DNA from: Gammaproteobacteria bacterium
GTDB lineage: Bacteria; Pseudomonadota; Gammaproteobacteria; DSM-16500
DNA length: 64,000 bases
NCBI GenBank assembly: GCA_013288815.1
Contig: JABDBD010000002.1
Span: forward strand, 51,492-115,491
Reading direction: 5' to 3'
Part shown: positions 46,042-55,670 of the stretch, one piece after another
Layout: each line of letters opens with the position of its first letter
Position numbering within the stretch: position 1 is the first letter of the stretch
Position numbers and translations under genes: made by a program
Notes under the pieces: model-generated
What the model saw: only the letters and a program-made list of their open reading frames with translations
Told to the model about the DNA's origin: nothing
The model's database searches: none

Positions 46042-49000
46042 TTATTTAATTTCTTGGCTAAGATTTCCAGGCTTATTATTTCCATGTTCCAACTTTTGTT
46101 TAACGAAAGTAATTTGAGTTAGTAATTCTGAAAGTTCTTTTGTATCCGGGTGTTTATGCAGGCTATTTGTTTTAGGTGACATTTTATAACATATATTTTT
46201 TTCAATTTTATCTAACAAAGGAAGGTCTTGGGCTTCTTTTAGATTTTGTAGAGCAAATGATATTTCTTCATAGTTTCTTTTTTCAAGCAAATCGAGAAAA
46301 TCGTCATAGTTAAAAATTGATAAATTTATATTATTTAATTCTAACTCATCATCAGAAAGCTCAGTATCTGTGCGTGGACTTTCTTGGTTAAATTCATTAG
46401 AAACGGAAGAGGATAATTCCGGGAACAGCGCTTCAAGCTTAGCTAGATTATTCTTTATCTTGGTAAGGTTAAGTTTAATAGCATCGTCTCTTGTACACTC
46501 TATAGAATCCACATACTCAACGGTTCGATTTAATTCCGAGTTAATTGATTGTAGTACAGAATCATACGGGTTTTCCACTGGAGAGGTAAGTGGCTTAGTT
46601 AATATGTCATTACTCGGATGGTAATCAGTCTTTAAAATATGTTCAAGACTATTTTTAACTGCAGATTTAATTTTTTCATAAAATACGTTAGCGTCAAAAA
46701 GCAATTTATGTGGTGAATCTTCTGCATCTAAATTTTCCCATTGCGGTTTTCCTTGAGAATTGTTACGCAATTTATTGGCAGCATCTAATTTTTTTTCGAT
46801 TTTGGAAATTTCTATTTCTAATTCCGCAGAAAGCTTATAGATATTTTCTTTTTCTTTGGCTGTACCCTTCAGTAATTCAAATAATTTTTCAGCTCTCTGT
46901 CTTTCAACGGGTTCTTTATTTTTGTCTTGACTTATATTAAGTAGATCTAATGGAGTAACAAATAATGATCGATAATCCTCTTCGTACTTTAAGAGATACC
47001 CGTAGAAAAAGTTAAATGTCGGACCCGTATCAATGATAAAGCCATAGCTGTCTCTCCTTGATAACCTTGCCCTTTCATACTCTCTTGCATTGTAAAATTT
47101 GGGAAAATAGATATCGATACTTTTTTCAGCCTCGCGAGTCACACTAATAAGATCACGTAACTTATAATTTAAGAATAAGTTTTTTTCTGAATCACGCGTA
47201 ATATCCTCCTCTAGTGTGTCCAATGCAGCATCTATTTTTTTCTTTTGATCCAAAATATCCAGAGGGTCTGTTGCTCTTGGTTCATTAAGGAAATTCAGAA
47301 CGACATTAAAATTCATGAATTGCTTAAAGTCTTCAATTGCATTTAAGCCTTTTATTCTATCGCACATGTCAGAAAAATATTTTTCATAATTTTCCTGCAA
47401 TTTATTAGCTTTATTCTCTATTTCTGCTAGGCATCTATCCCATAAAGGGTTTGCAGGCATGATTTCAGATGGTTTTATTGTTGGTGAGAGAATAGCAATT
47501 GTACCAGCGGGTTTCCTCCATTTCATGAAGATTGGATTTTCTTTACAGAGGCTGGGAAAGAGTTTGGAAACAGCATCAAAATCTTCTTGGTTCTTAATAG
47601 TGTTATCAAGCACAGCAACAAAATGGTTTAAAAATTTGTTATAAAAAGATTTGTTTTTGGTAAGCTGGGCTAGCAAATCATTAAGCTCATATTGCTTTGA
47701 AATTATACGTAAAAGTACAGCATCAGGAATTAAACTTATATAGTCTTCTTGATTATCATAGTCCTTATACAAATCAAATAGTTTCGATAATTCTTGAAGC
47801 GTGTTAATGGTGCCAGAAACTTCGGCAAAGTTAGCAGCTTCCATTTTCACACCAGAGAAAAACTCCTTTAACTTTACAAATTCATCTAAAGAATGCAATG
47901 TTTCAACTTTACAAGAGATTATTTTGTTTTGAAAGATTTTATATCCATCTTCCGACAAAATAGGCGGCTTAAACATCAATAATTGTTTTTCACAAAACAT
48001 AGTTAATGCAATTTTTTTAACGTCTACACTCTGAATAAAATCTTTCTTTTCTTCGACAGTAAAATTATTCAAACAAGTTAACAAGGATGAAGAAGACTGA
48101 ATTAGGTTTTTTGCAACATATTCTTTGTCCACAGTTTTTAAGAAAAAATCAGGTTTCTCTTTGCGATTTAATGAATCTAAAATATCTTGATGAAGTTTTT
48201 GCGGTATGAGAATTAATAAGGTAGCAATTTGTTCGTTTGTTTTAACGATATTTTGCAGCCAGTGTGAATCACTCAGAAATACTAATTTTTCTTCATTATG
48301 ATAAATCATTTCAATAGGCGCTAGAGAAAGAAACTGTAATAAGTCTTCCCACTTCAAAATAAGTTCATGAATTTTATCTACCGAATCTTTCTCGTTACCT
48401 GTCAAATAGTAGGGTGCGATATATAACAATTGATAGACGTTCTTTATTTCCTCTATTCCCATAGTTATATTTTCATCATCATAAAAAAGATCTAAAATAT
48501 TTTCAGAATGATGTAGTGAAGGAAAAGAATTAGGTGCAGTTTTTAAATCCTCTACTTTGGTAATATGCAAGATGTATCCTATAGAAGCGTATATTGTAAA
48601 TACCTCATCTTCATTTCCTATTTTAAGTTGCAGCTGATCTCTTAAGCTAGCCAATTCTTGGTCACTATGAATAATATTAAAAAGTTTCTCATCGCCTATT
48701 ATTGAAAAAAATACTTTCATGCGATGTTTAACATCCTCATCGCGGAGAAAGCGATAAATATCTACAAGATCTTGCGGTTTTGTCAAGGAGTCACGTACGG
48801 ATTGGATGGTAGGGTAATCAGGATGATTAATCTCTTGTAAAATACTATTTATCTCCTTATCATTCGAAGCATTAACTAAAAACCTAATCGTAGTATTCCT
48901 GGAATTTTCAGAATCATTAATCAGTTGGATTAATTTTGAGGGTATCAATCCTGACAATAAGCTATCGTTGTTTATTTTAGAATATGTTAACCATTTCATT

Positions 49001-52000
49001 GCGTCATCAGGGCTTAAAGATATATTCTGAATTAATTCTTGGGGTATCAATCTTAACAATAACGCACTGTTATTTCCTTTAAGAAAATTTAACCATTTAA
49101 ATACTCTAGAAAAATTTATAGAGTTATCCTGACATATATGCTGCAATACAAGATTATTAGGCAATGTTAGGAAAGCTTCTTGTTGTTTCTCACTAAATGA
49201 TTCAAATATGATATCCAAGCAATCAGAACTTAATTGAAAACGTGTTCCATTCGAAATGGCCATAACAAGGTGGAATAAATCAGTGTTATTAAAAGATTTT
49301 AAATATGTGATAGGATTTTTTATGATATCACCTGAGATTACATTGACAAAATACGATTTATTTTCTTCAGAAATGATACTGAATAATTTATTGAAATACT
49401 CTGCGTGGTTTTGTATAAGATCGCTTGAAATGATAGCATATATTTCATCTAGGTCTTTCAATTTTAACAATGCAAGTTGATCGCTTGGAGACGCTTCTTT
49501 TAGCATATTTAGGAGATGATCGAAAAGTTTATTCACTTGTTTTGTTTGAGCAAGAGCAATAAAGTTTTTTAATTCACTTTTATTCTTATCAAATGCACTG
49601 AATAAATCCACGCGTTCTTTCGCGTTGGCATCATCTAATGCTAACAATAAGTACTCCATTCTTTTTGTTGGCTCCATTTTTGCAAAAGCACCTGAGTTTT
49701 TTAACATTAAAAAAATCGTAGTCTTTTTTACATGCTGTTCAAAATGCACTGGCTGTCTTACAGGAATTGAGGATTGCTCGGAAAATAAAAATTGCTGATC
49801 TGGAACGCTTTTTAATAATTTTAAAGCTGCCAGTGGATCCGTGCTCGCAGCAATAAAAATGCTATCCTCGAAATTCTTTTCAGTTGATCTATAATGGCCG
49901 GCTATATCAACAGTACAAGTTAATCTATCGCCGGTTGATTTAATGCATTCTATAGCCCATTGCTTAAGTAGTGCAAAATCATTCTGGGCTTCCTTGCGAT
50001 CCGGGATAAATTTCTCCATAGCCGCTTGCATCTGAGTGGCAGTATAATATCGCGGCAAATCTAACTTGTGCGCAAAATTAATTATATCGGATAGCCAATT
50101 TTTTTCAGTTTGCTCAGTAGCCGCAGGAGAAAGCAGAAAAATTTCTGCATAACGATTCACATCTTCTGGGTGCCAATGTAATTCTTCCGTTACATAATGT
50201 CGAAAATTCGAAATAGATTGCTCGCCATAACGGCTTAACTTTTCCAAATTGCCACCGCAACTGATTTCGCTTTCTTGCCCAGTAACATAAAAAGCCAAAG
50301 CAACTTTAATCTTTTCTATTTCATCCTTGTTAATCCCTTTATAAAAATTGCGAGCTTGTTCAGTCTTAGCGTGCTGTTTGAGATAAGCAAGAACATTATC
50401 AACATAATAAATAGTACGTAGGGTATGAGCTAATCCATGCCTAGGCCTCTCAACAGATCTGTGTTTTAAATCTGTAGCTGATGTGTTGGATTCCTTATAC
50501 GGGTTTTTAAGATAAGAATCATAAGCTACTTGTACTGCGTGTAAATAAATATAATCCGTAGGCCTTTCTAAGTCCGGAGTATTTACTACAGAGGCATAAT
50601 AAACATTATCTCCTAAATCAGTCATATTCAATGATTCTCCTGAGCCTTTCACTGCCTCTTGTTCGCTTGTAAAGTAGGCATGATCTTTAATTGATACGGA
50701 TTCAGCGAACGAGGATACAATTGTGAAAGGTCTGTCTTTAAAGAGAGGTGTAACAGTTCCGTGTGATGAGCTCATTATGCCTTCATTGAAAGCCAAACTC
50801 TTTGGAGTATAATCTGCTTTGCGAATATTTGGCACGAAATTCTCTTCGACTAATTTATAACTTTCTTCAATATTTATTAAGCCTTTGGTTTGTGCATAAG
50901 ATAGAATGCTTGCAAGGTTTTCCCTTTCATTACATTCTATAAGATTTTGGTCTTCCATATATTCAGTTTTTGCAATGTTAAAGCGATCCTTCAATTCAAG
51001 TTGTTTATGGCGCAAATTGCTATTTTTATATTTATTTACTGCACTGGCAAAAAAACATGCCAACAAAAAAGCTTCTTGTAGCTTTCTTGGTTCGCTCACA
51101 AAACATTTTCCTGTTCGTAATAAATCATTTATAATTGCATCGTACCCATTACTATATGCCATGATAGCCCTACGTTCATCTAGCAACAATTTCCAATCCG
51201 AAATATTTTCTTGCTGATTATCAGATTTATTCTCCTCAGCTTCGTCAATATATATTTTCAATTCCTTGAGTAAATTTAAGTTTTTTAGTACATCATCATC
51301 CAATTGAAAGTGCGTTAAGTTAACTTCGCCTAACAAATAAGATAAATTTTCTGAGTGTCCATTCACGTCCACAATAATTTCGTGCCGGTTATTCTCACTA
51401 AACGTGACTTGACCTTCTATTGCGTAGATGAAAATTAATTCCAGATATCGAGTTGCAAGATTTTTATCAAGAGGACCTTCTGAAATGGCAGGTGGTTGGA
51501 TGGGGTTTTTCCTCAGTTTATTTTCAATAATTGCTATCTCAAGGAGTGAATCGACCTCATAGTTGAGATCTTCAAGATCAATATTATTTCCCTTTTTTTT
51601 ATGACGCATATTTTGTTTGTATAAGGTAAACAATCTAGTCGATAAATGGCCATTTATCCATTTCAAAAAAGTATCTTTTGTCTTAGATATTTCTTCTAAT
51701 TCCATATTATTAATTTTCATTAAAGCAATTTTCAATCCTTCCAAGATACAGTCGAATGCTAATTCTTTAACCCGTCCAGGAATATGGCTTGACTGAATTA
51801 TTTTTTCTAAATCATGAAACGATTCATTATATTTTAAAATATTTAATTGATAGGTTATATTTTCTGTATGACCATTAATGTCCACAATAAGTTCGTGATG
51901 GCTATTTTTACTAAAAGTGGTATTGTCTCTTGTTGCTCCGTGAAAAATATTTTCCAGGAGCATAATTATATGATTTTTATTAAGGGTGTCTTGCGGAGCT

Positions 52001-52419
52001 ACAGGTGATTGGATGGGATTTTTTCTCCGTACTGTTTCATCAATGGCTAACTCAAGGAGTGAATCAATGCCATCGTCAAGTTCTTTATAAATTGTATAAT
52101 TATCAAGAGCCCTACTTTGTTCGTACAATTTAGTCACTTCTACTGATAAATAGCTGTTTACCCATTGCAATAACGTTTCTTTTGTCTTAGATATCTCTTC
52201 TAATCTCGCATTGTTATTCTTCAATAAAGCAATTCTCAGTCCTTCCATGATAGTGTTGAAAGCTAATTTTTTGATGTAACCAGGAATATATATTGACTGA
52301 ATTATGTCTTCTAAATCACGATACGATTCATTATCTTTTAAAATATTTAATTGATCGAGTTCCTCTTGATCTGATATTGAGCGCTTTGTAATCCACTTGC
52401 CATTCTGTTTTATTGGCAT
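46042..52419 (-). CDS. Giant protein with SidE-type phosphodiesterase-like core and duplicated N-terminus
   Basis: 2125 aa from ATG 52419, chosen because AGAGGTG lies eight bases upstream; the frame extends 23 codons more to a TTG. Residues about 20-190 and 195-370 are two close copies of one unit (NILKDNESYRDLEDIIQS and NILKYNESFHDLEKIIQS; EEISKTKETLLQWVNSYLS and EEISKTKDTFLKWINGHLS). Residues about 640-800 resemble the SidE-family PDE domain: RHGLAHTLR with H661 and H665, GQESE with E716 and E718, and H784 in FAHKLDLPRYY. In SidE and Dup proteins this domain acts on ADP-ribosyl-ubiquitin. I see no mono-ADP-ribosyltransferase motif, so it may be PDE-only, like the Dup deubiquitinases; inference. 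Residues 850-2125 are helical with coiled coils; unassigned. Single-gene unit. Confidence 0.78.
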   Translation of the reverse strand: MPIKQNGKWITKRSISDQEELDQLNILKDNESYRDLEDIIQSIYIPGYIKKLAFNTIMEGLRIALLKNNNARLEEISKTKETLLQWVNSYLSVEVTKLYEQSRALDNYTIYKELDDGIDSLLELAIDETVRRKNPIQSPVAPQDTLNKNHIIMLLENIFHGATRDNTTFSKNSHHELIVDINGHTENITYQLNILKYNESFHDLEKIIQSSHIPGRVKELAFDCILEGLKIALMKINNMELEEISKTKDTFLKWINGHLSTRLFTLYKQNMRHKKKGNNIDLEDLNYEVDSLLEIAIIENKLRKNPIQPPAISEGPLDKNLATRYLELIFIYAIEGQVTFSENNRHEIIVDVNGHSENLSYLLGEVNLTHFQLDDDVLKNLNLLKELKIYIDEAEENKSDNQQENISDWKLLLDERRAIMAYSNGYDAIINDLLRTGKCFVSEPRKLQEAFLLACFFASAVNKYKNSNLRHKQLELKDRFNIAKTEYMEDQNLIECNERENLASILSYAQTKGLINIEESYKLVEENFVPNIRKADYTPKSLAFNEGIMSSSHGTVTPLFKDRPFTIVSSFAESVSIKDHAYFTSEQEAVKGSGESLNMTDLGDNVYYASVVNTPDLERPTDYIYLHAVQVAYDSYLKNPYKESNTSATDLKHRSVERPRHGLAHTLRTIYYVDNVLAYLKQHAKTEQARNFYKGINKDEIEKIKVALAFYVTGQESEISCGGNLEKLSRYGEQSISNFRHYVTEELHWHPEDVNRYAEIFLLSPAATEQTEKNWLSDIINFAHKLDLPRYYTATQMQAAMEKFIPDRKEAQNDFALLKQWAIECIKSTGDRLTCTVDIAGHYRSTEKNFEDSIFIAASTDPLAALKLLKSVPDQQFLFSEQSSIPVRQPVHFEQHVKKTTIFLMLKNSGAFAKMEPTKRMEYLLLALDDANAKERVDLFSAFDKNKSELKNFIALAQTKQVNKLFDHLLNMLKEASPSDQLALLKLKDLDEIYAIISSDLIQNHAEYFNKLFSIISEENKSYFVNVISGDIIKNPITYLKSFNNTDLFHLVMAISNGTRFQLSSDCLDIIFESFSEKQQEAFLTLPNNLVLQHICQDNSINFSRVFKWLNFLKGNNSALLLRLIPQELIQNISLSPDDAMKWLTYSKINNDSLLSGLIPSKLIQLINDSENSRNTTIRFLVNASNDKEINSILQEINHPDYPTIQSVRDSLTKPQDLVDIYRFLRDEDVKHRMKVFFSIIGDEKLFNIIHSDQELASLRDQLQLKIGNEDEVFTIYASIGYILHITKVEDLKTAPNSFPSLHHSENILDLFYDDENITMGIEEIKNVYQLLYIAPYYLTGNEKDSVDKIHELILKWEDLLQFLSLAPIEMIYHNEEKLVFLSDSHWLQNIVKTNEQIATLLILIPQKLHQDILDSLNRKEKPDFFLKTVDKEYVAKNLIQSSSSLLTCLNNFTVEEKKDFIQSVDVKKIALTMFCEKQLLMFKPPILSEDGYKIFQNKIISCKVETLHSLDEFVKLKEFFSGVKMEAANFAEVSGTINTLQELSKLFDLYKDYDNQEDYISLIPDAVLLRIISKQYELNDLLAQLTKNKSFYNKFLNHFVAVLDNTIKNQEDFDAVSKLFPSLCKENPIFMKWRKPAGTIAILSPTIKPSEIMPANPLWDRCLAEIENKANKLQENYEKYFSDMCDRIKGLNAIEDFKQFMNFNVVLNFLNEPRATDPLDILDQKKKIDAALDTLEEDITRDSEKNLFLNYKLRDLISVTREAEKSIDIYFPKFYNAREYERARLSRRDSYGFIIDTGPTFNFFYGYLLKYEEDYRSLFVTPLDLLNISQDKNKEPVERQRAEKLFELLKGTAKEKENIYKLSAELEIEISKIEKKLDAANKLRNNSQGKPQWENLDAEDSPHKLLFDANVFYEKIKSAVKNSLEHILKTDYHPSNDILTKPLTSPVENPYDSVLQSINSELNRTVEYVDSIECTRDDAIKLNLTKIKNNLAKLEALFPELSSSVSNEFNQESPRTDTELSDDELELNNINLSIFNYDDFLDLLEKRNYEEISFALQNLKEAQDLPLLDKIEKNICYKMSPKTNSLHKHPDTKELSELLTQITFVKQKLEHGNNKPGNLSQEIK

Positions 52420-52577
52420 AACGGACACCTCTGATGAATCATCCTCTATTTTGAGTATAGCCCATATTCGGATAATGATTTTGATCAAGTCAGGTTTATG
52501 TAACTTCTTGTAAATGTTACATTATTATTTTCAAATGATAAGATAATTGTGATCTTTCTCTTGACCCCATTGTTTAT

Positions 52578-52606
52578 TTGCAGCCACAACTGTTGCGCTG
52601 TATACT
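52578..52606 (+). promoter_or_regulatory. Promoter of the gene at 52674
   Basis: TTGCAG (52578-52583), 17-bp spacer, extended -10 TG-TATACT (52601-52606), 68 bp before the ATG. Confidence 0.55.
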
Positions 52607-52673
52607 GCGCCAAATTATAGAATAGTGCACTCTTATTGATAGAGTTGACCTCATACAAATTAGGATTGATATC

Positions 52674-54248
52674 ATGTTCTTAAGAAGATCGTATTTAACT
52701 AGGTACCCAGAAAGAGACCCAGTAACGCCTTATGAAAAATTTGAAAAAAATCGTGACGATATACTCAAGGCTCTTCAGATAGATTCCACCAATACCGATG
52801 TGATTGAAGAAGTCTTCTTAAAATGTGTGGGGATAGAAGATGAGCCGGATGAATGTAGATATGGAGGATATTGGAATTCTAGTCATCTAAGATATAAATT
52901 TGAAGATAAGGATGAAGAAGAAGAGTTTGTCGTTTTATCTTATATCATTCCTGAGGACGCTCGTGCGTTACCGGTTATTTCAGCGATAACAGCGCGCTTT
53001 CCGAGATTAGAAGCCACCGATTTCACTGAGCAATTTATTCAACAGCAACAAAACCTAGGCAATAAAAAATTAGATGTAGCGATGATGCGGCGAATTTTTA
53101 AAATTATTCGAATGAGAGCGCAAGCATTTAGTGAAGACTATCTTCCACTGATAGCGCCTTATTTAGAAAAAGATCAAGCTCGTCTAGAGAAATATCAATT
53201 GCTCTCTTATGGGGATCTTAAAGAACTACCGACATGTTTATCCAAGCAATCTATTTACCTTAGCTCTAAAAGTGAAGCCGGCACGCTGGGTAATATACTT
53301 TTGGACATGCTTAAAGAAAATTCACAAAAAGCTCGGGTGATTTCGCAGGCCTTGAATGAAACAAGGGAATTCCCTGCGGTATTAGAAGATATGATATGTG
53401 ACTATCTTAATATCAATAAGGAATTTACCCCAAGTCCTGAGATGAAAGAAGTATGGAGTCAATTCGATATGGGAACCTATGGTTTTTCTCATTCCTTTCT
53501 CTACATAGATGGACCATTACTATTGGCACGGCAACTTGCTAATTATTTTAATAAAATTTTTCCTCAATCAGCCATCATAAAATCAAGAAAAGAATTGATA
53601 CCGGGTGAGGAAAATTTAGAGATGCTAAGAGAGCTTCCGAAAATTTCGATAGCAGATGAGGAAAATGTAGATCTGATGAATGAGCTTCCTCATGTTTTTG
53701 AAGAAGAAAAGCAAGAGGAAGAAAAAAAAGTAAAAGAGTTTCCTTATCAATTTAAAGTTTTTATAAAAAATAAAACGTTAGATAACCCCGGATTTATTTC
53801 AATACTAGAAGATAAATTTAACCTGTTCACAAGAATGAAGCAGGAGCACAACCGTGAATATTGTCTTTCTTGGCTGAGTACAATCAGTCATTGTTTATTC
53901 CCAGAAGGGCCTACTAAAGTGGCAAGTCAACAACTGAATGCAGCAATAGAAAACCTTATTTCGTATGCCAAGCAAACTGGAATAACAGATAGTCCTGAGA
54001 TAATAAAGCTTGTTGATAATGCTCAACAATGCAAAGAGATGTTTATGGAAAATGCTAAGAGCTTATCAATAAAAAGATTTAACTTTTTCAATCATGATCA
54101 AGAAAAGTTAAAAAGAGATAAATATATTTCAGAAGTAGATGAGTGTCTTTCTCTGCTGAGAAAAAACATGATGACAATACCAAAGATAAATAAGCGACCT
54201 GTGTTGCGTGCACCAATGTCAGCATCAGCAAGCAGTTTTAGCTTGTAA
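52674..54248 (+). CDS. Unknown 524-aa protein
   Basis: AGGA eight bases before ATG. N-terminus basic (MFLRRSYLTRYPERDPVTPY). Residues 80-250 are mixed alpha/beta, then an acidic segment (about 320-350) with two related pieces (ENLEMLRELPKI and ENVDLMNELPHV), then a helical C-terminal domain. The last 14 residues are Ser/Ala-rich. No membrane segment and no recognised family. Its promoter is among the better ones in the window. Confidence 0.7.
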   Translation: MFLRRSYLTRYPERDPVTPYEKFEKNRDDILKALQIDSTNTDVIEEVFLKCVGIEDEPDECRYGGYWNSSHLRYKFEDKDEEEEFVVLSYIIPEDARALPVISAITARFPRLEATDFTEQFIQQQQNLGNKKLDVAMMRRIFKIIRMRAQAFSEDYLPLIAPYLEKDQARLEKYQLLSYGDLKELPTCLSKQSIYLSSKSEAGTLGNILLDMLKENSQKARVISQALNETREFPAVLEDMICDYLNINKEFTPSPEMKEVWSQFDMGTYGFSHSFLYIDGPLLLARQLANYFNKIFPQSAIIKSRKELIPGEENLEMLRELPKISIADEENVDLMNELPHVFEEEKQEEEKKVKEFPYQFKVFIKNKTLDNPGFISILEDKFNLFTRMKQEHNREYCLSWLSTISHCLFPEGPTKVASQQLNAAIENLISYAKQTGITDSPEIIKLVDNAQQCKEMFMENAKSLSIKRFNFFNHDQEKLKRDKYISEVDECLSLLRKNMMTIPKINKRPVLRAPMSASASSFSL

Positions 54249-54372
54249 TGTCGTGTGCTAACGGTGAGTAGGTGTGCGTAGAGCGTCCATCTTTTTTGTT
54301 AGTAAGCTTAAGACTAAAATCTTGCACCTTGTTAAGCGCTGCAAATATAAATGGGTAACCCCATTTGTCCTT

Positions 54373-55368
54373 TTACATTATAATGCAATAATGTCTTGAG
54401 TAGTCCTGCTTTACTGCCTCCAGGTTTATACCCTCTGGATTTTTTGCAGCGATGTTTAATTCATTTATGAATTTTTTCGTTGAAGGTGATGCGTTTTCAT
54501 TATCTATAAAGGTTATAGGATTATAATTGTTTGCTGTCAGTTGAGCTCCATGTTTCAATAAAATAAAGGCGCATATTTCATATTTTTTTCTTACTGCATG
54601 ATGTAAGGCGGTTAAATTGCGTTGGTCAGCTTGATCAATATCGATAAATCTTTTATTCTCGATGATAAACTCTAGAGCATTGACTGCTTTACCACGAACT
54701 GCAAGGTGTAACAATGTTTCATTTCCTTTGAAAAATCCTTTGCCTGTGACAGTCGCAATAATTTGTTCAATATCTTCTGCGCTAGAATGATTAAAAATAT
54801 ATTCTAAAATATTTACCTTATTGTTGTAGGCAGCATAATGAAAAGCAGTCCATTTATATATCTTATCTCGTTTCCAAATATTAGCCTTTAGTGTTAGGAG
54901 AAATTCAAACACTTCTAAATTGCCAAATTTTGCCGCTTCGTGTAATGATTCAGCTCTATCGATATTAATTAGATTTTTAACATCTTCTGACAGAATTTTT
55001 TTTACAAGTGTTAAGTCACCATGTCTGCAAGCATCATTAAATGATTTTTGTTTTGCATCGATTTCTTGTAATTCTTCTTCCGTGCGATAGTCATTGGAAT
55101 CATTTTCAGGATTAAATTGGGAGGACCAATCACGAAAAAACGAAAATATATCTTCAGGTGGTGTTCTAGACTCAGGTTTTGGTATGTTCTCAGCGCCTGA
55201 AAGATTTTCATAGGCAATATTCAATTCTTTAAATTCTTCTTCTTTGTCCCGATCCCCAGAAAACTTATCAGGATGACAACGCTTTGCTTTTTTATAAAAT
55301 GCTTTTCGTATTTCAGATTGAGAGGCGGTTGTGCTTACTCCTAAAATTTCGTACACAGATTTTGGCAT
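54373..55368 (-). CDS. J-domain/ankyrin protein with C-terminal CaaX box
   Basis: 331 aa. Residues 1-65 form a J-domain (YEILGVSTTASQSEIRKAFY, HPD at 32-34, EEFKELNIAYENLS). Ankyrin repeats run from about 110 to 285 (ESLHEAAKFGNLEVFEFLL, NLTALHHAVRKKYEICAFIL). The protein ends CIIM, a CaaX motif as recognised by host prenyltransferases (Met at the last position favours farnesylation). Bacteria do not prenylate proteins, so this points to modification and membrane anchoring inside a eukaryotic host, as reported for Legionella AnkB and others. J-domain and ankyrin parts would recruit Hsp70 and a partner. TATAAT at 55437-55442 (minus), 69 bp upstream of the ATG. Confidence 0.88.
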   Translation of the reverse strand: MPKSVYEILGVSTTASQSEIRKAFYKKAKRCHPDKFSGDRDKEEEFKELNIAYENLSGAENIPKPESRTPPEDIFSFFRDWSSQFNPENDSNDYRTEEELQEIDAKQKSFNDACRHGDLTLVKKILSEDVKNLINIDRAESLHEAAKFGNLEVFEFLLTLKANIWKRDKIYKWTAFHYAAYNNKVNILEYIFNHSSAEDIEQIIATVTGKGFFKGNETLLHLAVRGKAVNALEFIIENKRFIDIDQADQRNLTALHHAVRKKYEICAFILLKHGAQLTANNYNPITFIDNENASPSTKKFINELNIAAKNPEGINLEAVKQDYSRHYCIIM

Positions 55369-55670
55369 TGATAAAACTCACAAATCTTGTTGGTGATCCC
55401 AAAATGAGAATGAAGAGCGAAGGCGTTTTTTGACGTATTATACCAATAATTTACTTAATATTTCAGCTATTATTTGGTTTATAGGGGCTATATTTGATAA
55501 ATTCGTGCTCAGCTTGCTCAATCAGTTACCAAGTTTTTTGATTATTTAACTGGGTTCTTATCCATAAATGAGGTTATTTACTCAGTCCTTAATGCTGCTT
55601 TAATGTTATGCCTTCATTATATATATGAGATCAAATTGAACAAAACTGAGACTAGAGTGAGGTATTTTAC
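55369..55670. other. 302-bp divergent intergenic region
   Basis: Contains a minus-strand TATAAT at 55437-55442 for the J-domain gene and an AT-rich stretch before the plus-strand gene at 55671. No gene, repeat or hairpin seen. Confidence 0.4.
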
